A stretch of DNA of 11,357 nt from the NCBI GenBank assembly GCA_021794255.1, contig JAJYRF010000073.1:1-11357 (forward strand). The letters run 5' to 3'. The position numbers and the translations under genes are program-made. This DNA is from a bacterium. GTDB taxonomy: Bacteria; SZUA-79; Acidulodesulfobacterales; Acidulodesulfobacteraceae. Below the pieces are notes generated by a model. The model was not told where the DNA came from. It was given only the letters and a program-made list of their open reading frames with translations, and did not search any database. Numbering within the stretch: position 1 is the stretch's first letter; every line of letters begins with the position of its first letter. Positions 7,123 to 11,357 of this stretch are shown in pieces.

Positions 7123-10062
7123 TCATAATATATTCATAAATGCCGATTTAATTTTTTTTATGGCTAAAATATTTTTAATCTTCCTGCCTTTTTCATTTTT
7201 TATATAAAAAGTATCTAAGGCTTTATTGCCCATAGTGGTTATTTTAGATTCAAATATATCAATGCTAAAATCATTAAAAACTTTTGAAATATCATAGAGT
7301 AAACCTTTTCTGTCCTGCGCCTGAATTTCAATAACCGTAAATTCTTCGCTTAAGTTATTATAAATATTGCATGCCAAAGAAACGTGCGGCGTAAATTTTT
7401 TATAAATTTTATAACTTTCAATCTTTTTATAAAACATATCCGATATAGGTATAGACAATGTTCCTTTTAAAATTTGACCGATAACATTTGCTATTTTGTC
7501 CCAATCTATTTCTGAATTAACATCTTTATATATATGATTAATAAAAAAGATATCAATAAAATTGCCGTCTTTTCTTGTGTTGATATCGGCACTCATAATA
7601 TTAAAATCATAGTAAGACAATGTTCCTGTTATATCGGAAAAAATATTTTTCTGTTCTTTGCCGCAAATAATAAACTCAAAGTAATTTGCTTCTTTATTTG
7701 GTATAATCGCATAATTAAATATATGTTTATCATTTATTTCAGATAATAATTTAATATGGGATACTACCTTTTCCGAAGAATTTCTTTGAAGATATTTAAT
7801 AGGATAATAAAAAGAATTTAAGTATTTTTTTATATATTCTTTTATATTATTTATATTATTTATATTATTTATATTATTTATATTATTGATATTATTGATA
7901 TTATTGATATTATTGATATTATTGATATTATTGATATTATTGATATTATTGATATTATTGATTTCCAAATATGATTTAGAATCAAAATACAAATCTTTAT
8001 TAAGATTGTTAGCATTATTAGCATTATTTTTTTTAATGTTCAATAAAAAATCAAAATGAACAGCTTTATTTTTATTTTTTTCTGAAATTATATTATTATA
8101 AATTTCATCTATATAATATGATAAATCCTGCTTATAATAATTTAAACTGTTTTCAATATAGGAATATGTTTTATTATATAATTCTACAAGAAGCATTTTT
8201 CGCCATGAATTAAACCTGCCCGGCGCCACAGCCATTGAGTCGCACAAGCTTATAATAAATAAAAATTTTAAATGCTTTATATCTTTGCAAACGTCTGCGA
8301 TAGTTTTGATAGTTACAGGGTCATACATATCTCTTCTTTCAGAAGTAAGCGGCATTAAAAAATGATTTAAAATAAGAAAATATACCATTACGTAAGACTT
8401 TTCTTCAATACCGAGTCTTTTTGCTATTTTTACTGCAATTTTAGACCCTATCTTTTCGTGATGCGGAGCATATCCTTTGCCTATATCATGCAGCAGCATA
8501 GATAAATTTAAAACCAGCATATCTTCTTCATTAATGTCAATTACTATATCTTTTAAATCTTTATGTATCTTAAAATTGACAAATTTTTCCAAAATATATA
8601 TACCGTTAAGAGAGTGGGCATCTACAGTGTAGATATGATACACATCATTGGTTGAAAGAGAATCTATTTTTTTAAACTCCGGCAATAACGCGCTTAACAA
8701 ATTGGTTTCATGCATTAATAAAAGAGTTTCATAGACTCTTTTCCTGCTTTTTAGTAAATTAATAAAAAAGTTTATTGCAGTTTTATTATTGGCGATATTA
8801 TTTTTATGCAGAAAATAAGCTTTTTTTAACATATTAACAGATTCCATATCAAGTCTCTGCCCCGCGTTTAAAAATATTTCAAGCAGTAAAAAAGAATTTT
8901 CAGGATCGGATAAAAACTTTTCTTTATTTTTAATATATATATATCCATTTTCTATTAATATATTATATTCATCAGCAATAAAATTAAATTCAGAATTTAT
9001 TTTTTTTCTTATATTTTGATTATTACTGTTTTTATTATTAATTTCTAATCTAGAATTTAAAAATAAAGGTTTTTTTATTAATTCATTCAAAATAATTTTA
9101 GAATTTATATGTAAATTTTTAGAGTTCAAGTAATAATCATGCATAAATAATTCTATTTTATTTAAAAATTTAATATCTTTGTAAAAAAAAGCCGATGCAA
9201 CCTTTTCCTGTATATCAAAAGTTAATCTGTCAATTTTTTTGCCTGCCAATAAATGCATCATTATTCTAGTTTTTAAAATAAAATCTTTGGATTTAATAAA
9301 ATATTTTATATCATTAAAGTTTAAATTTGAATCGCCGTATATATCTTCGCTTCCCGCTATACTGCCGTGAATATTGCGATAATGCAAAAATTCTAATGAT
9401 TGAAGAGGTTTGCCCGAAATATAATAAATCCATTCGCACCAGGAATAATCGCGCAGACCGCCGATACCGTCTTTTACATCAGGTTCTAAAAGAAAAATAT
9501 CATTGTCAACCATCACGTTAATAAGTCTTTTTTTGCGAAGACTTTTCATTATTTCGGTTAAAAATATATTTTTGGCGTTAATATTTTTAAATTTTAATTT
9601 AAAATCATCATATAGCTTAACATTTCCAGTTATATATCTCGCATTTATAAAAGAAGTATAAGTATTCAAATCTTTTTCCATTAAATCTATACATTCTCTG
9701 ACGGTTCTTACACTTTGCGAAAGATCTACGGCAGCATCCCAAAACAGGTAAAAAAAAATTTTTAATTTTTTAGTTAAAATTTCTTGATCTGCCGCATTTC
9801 TATTGTTTTCGATGAGAATCATTAAATCTACATCTGAAAAAGGACATAGCTCATTAATAGAATAACTTCCAGCAGCAATTATGCAAACATCATCGGAAAA
9901 AATATTTTCATTAAAAACATCTATGATTATATTATCTATAACAGCGGAGATTTTAGCGGTAATATCAAAAGATGAGAAATTAAGCAGGTCTTGTTTTAAC
10001 GATTTAAATTCTGATGAAATTTTAGATTTAATAATAGAAGAAGTAAGAGAAGAGGTAAGCAA
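7123..10062 (-). CDS. glnD: Bifunctional PII uridylyltransferase / uridylyl-removing enzyme GlnD
   Basis: GlnD senses glutamine and adds or removes UMP on PII proteins, which controls nitrogen assimilation. All four domains are seen in 979 residues. The nucleotidyltransferase domain has GSYSINELCPFSDVDL (65-80) with metal ligands Asp77 and Asp79. A GlnD-type helical region follows. The HD domain has a first His near 481 (YTVDAH) and the HD pair His525-Asp526 in LLHDIGKG. The two C-terminal ACT domains are at about 794-865 and 905-975. It is roughly 50-100 residues longer than usual, largely through Asn-rich inserts at about 340-350, 680-690 and a 13-fold Asn-Asn-Ile repeat (about 702-740), between HD and ACT1. 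The start is TTG, with an in-frame stop two codons upstream and no ATG or GTG before the catalytic motif. No Shine-Dalgarno is present. No glnB, glnA or amt gene is nearby. Confidence 0.96.
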   Translation of the reverse strand: MLTSSLTSSIIKSKISSEFKSLKQDLLNFSSFDITAKISAVIDNIIIDVFNENIFSDDVCIIAAGSYSINELCPFSDVDLMILIENNRNAADQEILTKKLKIFFYLFWDAAVDLSQSVRTVRECIDLMEKDLNTYTSFINARYITGNVKLYDDFKLKFKNINAKNIFLTEIMKSLRKKRLINVMVDNDIFLLEPDVKDGIGGLRDYSWCEWIYYISGKPLQSLEFLHYRNIHGSIAGSEDIYGDSNLNFNDIKYFIKSKDFILKTRIMMHLLAGKKIDRLTFDIQEKVASAFFYKDIKFLNKIELFMHDYYLNSKNLHINSKIILNELIKKPLFLNSRLEINNKNSNNQNIRKKINSEFNFIADEYNILIENGYIYIKNKEKFLSDPENSFLLLEIFLNAGQRLDMESVNMLKKAYFLHKNNIANNKTAINFFINLLKSRKRVYETLLLMHETNLLSALLPEFKKIDSLSTNDVYHIYTVDAHSLNGIYILEKFVNFKIHKDLKDIVIDINEEDMLVLNLSMLLHDIGKGYAPHHEKIGSKIAVKIAKRLGIEEKSYVMVYFLILNHFLMPLTSERRDMYDPVTIKTIADVCKDIKHLKFLFIISLCDSMAVAPGRFNSWRKMLLVELYNKTYSYIENSLNYYKQDLSYYIDEIYNNIISEKNKNKAVHFDFLLNIKKNNANNANNLNKDLYFDSKSYLEINNINNINNINNINNINNINNINNINNINNINNINNINNIKEYIKKYLNSFYYPIKYLQRNSSEKVVSHIKLLSEINDKHIFNYAIIPNKEANYFEFIICGKEQKNIFSDITGTLSYYDFNIMSADINTRKDGNFIDIFFINHIYKDVNSEIDWDKIANVIGQILKGTLSIPISDMFYKKIESYKIYKKFTPHVSLACNIYNNLSEEFTVIEIQAQDRKGLLYDISKVFNDFSIDIFESKITTMGNKALDTFYIKNEKGRKIKNILAIKKIKSAFMNIL
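7842..7958. repeat. 9-bp tandem repeat, 13 copies, coding Asn-Asn-Ile in glnD
   Basis: On the plus strand five copies of TTATATTAT (7842-7886) are followed by eight copies of TGATATTAT (7887-7958), with a 4-base partial copy after that. On the coding strand the Ile codon is ATC in the eight copies read first and ATA in the next five, with AAT AAT unchanged. The two homogeneous blocks suggest successive slippage expansions. The period keeps the reading frame, and the array lies in the linker between the HD and first ACT domain, where a length change is likely to be tolerated. Confidence 0.97.
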
Positions 10063-10074
10063 TTTTTAATTTAA

Positions 10075-10158
10075 AAATCAGCATTAATATTAAATTAATT
10101 TATATATTGTATAACTTTTAAATCAGCATTAGCATTAAATTAATTTACACATACTATA
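10075..10158. repeat. Imperfect 39-bp direct repeat upstream of glnD
   Basis: Bases 10075-10113 and 10120-10158 align over 39 bp with about six substitutions, most near the right end. Period is 45 bp. Both copies contain AAATCAGCATTA followed by ATTAAATTAATTTA. They begin 12 bp upstream of the glnD start and so lie in its leader or promoter region. Either a local duplication or a pair of regulatory sites is possible. Nothing in the sequence decides between them. Confidence 0.75.
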
Positions 10159-10253
10159 CTATAATATGTTCGGATACTTCTGCGTTTCTACATAGTTATA
10201 TGACTTTTATCCGTGTTTTATATCTATATATATATTTAATATATATATTTATG

Positions 10254-10286
10254 ATATATTATTTTTAATATATTATTTTTAATATA
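10254..10286. repeat. 14-bp tandem repeat, about 2.4 copies, between lapA and glnD
   Basis: ATATATTATTTTTA occurs at 10254-10267 and 10268-10281, with a partial third copy after it, inside an A/T-only stretch downstream of lapA. The 243-bp lapA-glnD spacer has no gene. It contains this array, the 39-bp repeat and a short less AT-rich island (about 10168-10215) with a 6-bp inverted repeat CGGATA/TATCCG at 10171-10176 and 10208-10213. Confidence 0.6.
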
Positions 10287-10305
10287 AAGATATAAATAAA
10301 AAAAA

Positions 10306-10566
10306 TTAATTACTTCCCGAATTTTTATTCCGAACAGCATCTTGTTTATTTTCTTTTTTTATTTTAAATAAAATATAGAAATGATACGTTAATGCTATAA
10401 CTATTCCGAGAATAATTGAAGCAAATACAACAACCGACAGCGGCATCTTAATGGATTCATAGTATAAAAATTTTACTCTTACAAGCTGGCGGCTGTTAGA
10501 TATTGTGAAAATAAGAACAAATATTACAAATATAGTTAATAGTATAAAATTAATAATTTTTAACAT
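10306..10566 (-). CDS. LapA-domain (DUF1049) small inner-membrane protein
   Basis: This 86-residue protein has two predicted membrane helices (about 4-22 and 42-66), separated by a short loop with the family-like pattern NSRQLVRVKFLYYESIKMPLSVVVF. It ends in a hydrophilic, Lys/Asn-rich cytoplasmic tail. Pfam calls this family lipopolysaccharide assembly protein A domain. In E. coli LapA (YciS) is encoded next to LapB, which controls LpxC turnover and so LPS synthesis. No lapB is in the window, so the role here is inferred from the family only. The gene begins 3 bp after the stop codon of the HIT gene and is probably co-transcribed with it. An AGAGGA about 14 nt before the ATG, inside the end of the HIT gene, is too far away to be a good ribosome binding site, so translational coupling is likely. 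Confidence 0.82.
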   Translation of the reverse strand: MLKIINFILLTIFVIFVLIFTISNSRQLVRVKFLYYESIKMPLSVVVFASIILGIVIALTYHFYILFKIKKENKQDAVRNKNSGSN

Positions 10567-10569
10567 AAA

Positions 10570-11058
10570 TTAAATTTCTATCCTCTTAAAATAATTTATC
10601 AATTTTGCATATGTATCGTCAAGAAGTTCGCATACAACTCTTAAATCAGAACATGTAGAATAAAAACTAACATCGCCTTCCCATCTAGGAATTATATGAA
10701 AATGCAAATGTTTTTCAATGCCTGCCCCCGCAGCCTTGCCTAAATTTAATCCAACATTAATGCCGTCGCATTTATACACTTCGGTCAATATATCGCAAGA
10801 TTTAGAAATAAGCAGCATAATCTCGGCGCCGGCTTCATACGTTAAATTATTCAGCTCTTTGGTGTGAATATATGGTATAACAAGCGTGTGTCCGCAATTA
10901 TACGGAAACATATTTAACTTAATAAAAGAATATTTACCTCTATACAACATATATTTATTATCAAATGATTCATCTTCAACGCAAAATACACACTCATTTA
11001 TTTTAGATTTATCCTGCATAAGATAGTCCATGCGCCATGGAGCATATATAGTTTTCAT
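10570..11058 (-). CDS. HIT-family nucleotide hydrolase or phosphorylase
   Basis: This 162-residue protein belongs to the histidine triad superfamily, cytosolic enzymes that cleave the phosphate linkage of nucleotidyl compounds such as Ap4A or AMP-lysine. The triad HLHFHII (117-123) gives His119 as the likely nucleophile. The N-terminal APWRMDYL (6-13), the CVFC pair (Cys23, Cys26, a possible metal site) and HIIPRWEGDVSF (121-132) mark the APWR-type branch, related to Fhit and the bacterial Ap4A hydrolase/phosphorylase group, rather than the short HinT group. Upstream features such as NCGHTLVIP (54-62) are also typical. Substrate cannot be decided from sequence. It is the first gene of the HIT-lapA pair. 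The ATG start has no Shine-Dalgarno. Confidence 0.9.
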   Translation of the reverse strand: MKTIYAPWRMDYLMQDKSKINECVFCVEDESFDNKYMLYRGKYSFIKLNMFPYNCGHTLVIPYIHTKELNNLTYEAGAEIMLLISKSCDILTEVYKCDGINVGLNLGKAAGAGIEKHLHFHIIPRWEGDVSFYSTCSDLRVVCELLDDTYAKLINYFKRIEI

Positions 11059-11099
11059 AATTTATAATAAATTTGCAAATATATTCTTAATTTATTTTT

Positions 11100-11148
11100 A
11101 TTATGATAACTTAATTTTATAGAAAAAATAAAATTAAGTTATCATAAT
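11100..11148. repeat. Perfect inverted repeat, 21-bp arms, upstream of the HIT gene
   Basis: Arms 11100-11120 and 11128-11148 are exact reverse complements around a 7-base loop AGAAAAA, 41 bp before the HIT start. The stem is almost all A-T pairs, and neither side has a clear run of T after it, so it is a poor intrinsic terminator. On the minus strand a TATAAA (11116-11121) lies at the inner edge of the left arm, so an operator over a promoter is possible. It could also form a cruciform or be a remnant of a small mobile repeat. Confidence 0.9.
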
Positions 11149-11152
11149 TTAA

Positions 11153-11206
11153 TTGTTATAATAAATTATATAACAAAAATATTATAAAATACAAATTTTA
11201 TAATAT
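11153..11206. repeat. Two further perfect inverted repeats next to the first
   Basis: TTGTTATA (11153-11160) pairs with 11169-11176 around an 8-base spacer. ATATTATAAAAT (11179-11190) pairs with 11195-11206 around the loop ACAA. With the 21-bp repeat they make three consecutive, non-overlapping stem-loops within 107 bp. Short AT palindromes occur by chance in this composition, so the 8-bp one means little alone; the 12-bp one is less likely to be chance. Confidence 0.7.
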
Positions 11207-11236
11207 AAATTATAATAAAGAAGACAACAATTTATA

Positions 11237-11357
11237 ATGTTATATGTTATATGTTATATGTTATATGTTATATGTTATATGTTATATGTTATATGTTATA
11301 TGTTATATGTTATATGTTATATGTTATATGTTATATGTTATATGTTATATGTTATAT
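11237..11357. repeat. Perfect 7-bp tandem array (ATGTTAT), more than 17 copies, running off the right edge
   Basis: The unit ATGTTAT is repeated without any mismatch from 11237 to the last base (121 bp, 17 full copies plus 2 bases), so its full length is unknown. The minus strand reads as overlapping ATATAAC units, each a 5/6 match to a -10 box. The plus strand is free of stop codons in all three frames, with a 7-codon cycle, but has no support as a gene. Together with 11059-11236 this makes a 299-bp edge region without a gene. Perfect uniformity implies recent expansion or an assembly artefact at a sequence end. Confidence 0.96.

Noticed and set aside
9327..9521. Plus-strand open frames inside glnD, pgi, xerD and the CCA gene
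   Set aside because: They lie entirely within well-supported minus-strand genes, have no family-like motifs and are explained as antisense shadows.
11237..11357. The heptamer array as a plus-strand gene encoding a repetitive peptide
   Set aside because: Absence of stops follows automatically from the 7-bp unit in all three frames. There is no clear ribosome binding site, no non-repetitive coding sequence and no known family.
11100..11357. The palindromes plus tandem array as a replication origin or CRISPR array
   Set aside because: There are no DnaA boxes and no dnaA, rep or par gene, and the 7-bp units have no spacers, so neither reading is supported.

Overview
This strongly AT-rich window reads as a conserved housekeeping block from a Gram-negative, proteobacteria-like chromosome. 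The gene set points that way: a bifunctional GlnD with two ACT domains, XerD, a LapA-type membrane protein, MiaA and HflX. A very AT-rich deltaproteobacterial or Desulfobacterota-like lineage would fit, but this is an inference from gene content and composition, not from a marker gene. Asn/Lys/Ile-rich inserts in otherwise canonical enzymes, and tandem repeats of several different periods, suggest a slippage-prone genome under AT pressure.

Layout. Eight complete genes lie on the minus strand. In their direction of transcription (right to left) they are: HIT-family hydrolase (11058-10570), LapA-domain protein (10566-10306), glnD (10062-7123), xerD (6889-5966), CCA tRNA nucleotidyltransferase (5835-4126), pgi (3916-2558), miaA (2360-1419) and hflX (1246-164). 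Only HIT and lapA are tightly coupled, with 3 bp between them. The other spacers are 130-243 bp of nearly pure A+T, so this is a co-oriented cluster that may hold several promoters. Of the eight genes only pgi has a clear, well-placed Shine-Dalgarno sequence.

The left edge (1-130, plus strand) is foreign. It holds the last 42 codons of an IS200/IS605-type tnpB, overlapping the hairpin that forms the element's right end and the 3' part of its omegaRNA. It is convergent with hflX, and its G+C is about 45% over the first 120 bases by hand count. The inferred element end falls at about base 127, and the TnpB stop codon (128-130) seems to come from the flanking DNA.

The right edge (11100-11357) has no gene. 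It holds three back-to-back perfect inverted repeats and then a perfect 7-bp tandem array of more than 17 copies that runs off the window. Other repeats are a 9-bp x 13 array coding Asn-Asn-Ile in glnD, a 24-bp x 3 array spanning the stop codon of the CCA enzyme gene, and imperfect direct repeats between lapA and glnD and between miaA and pgi.

Functionally the genes cover nucleotide hydrolysis (HIT), envelope biology (LapA), nitrogen signalling (GlnD), chromosome dimer resolution (XerD), tRNA 3'-end maturation and A37 prenylation (CCA enzyme, MiaA), ribosome-associated GTPase activity (HflX) and central carbon metabolism (Pgi). They do not form one pathway. I found no convincing new system. 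The most unusual material is the repeat and palindrome region at the right edge and the TnpB/omegaRNA junction at the left.
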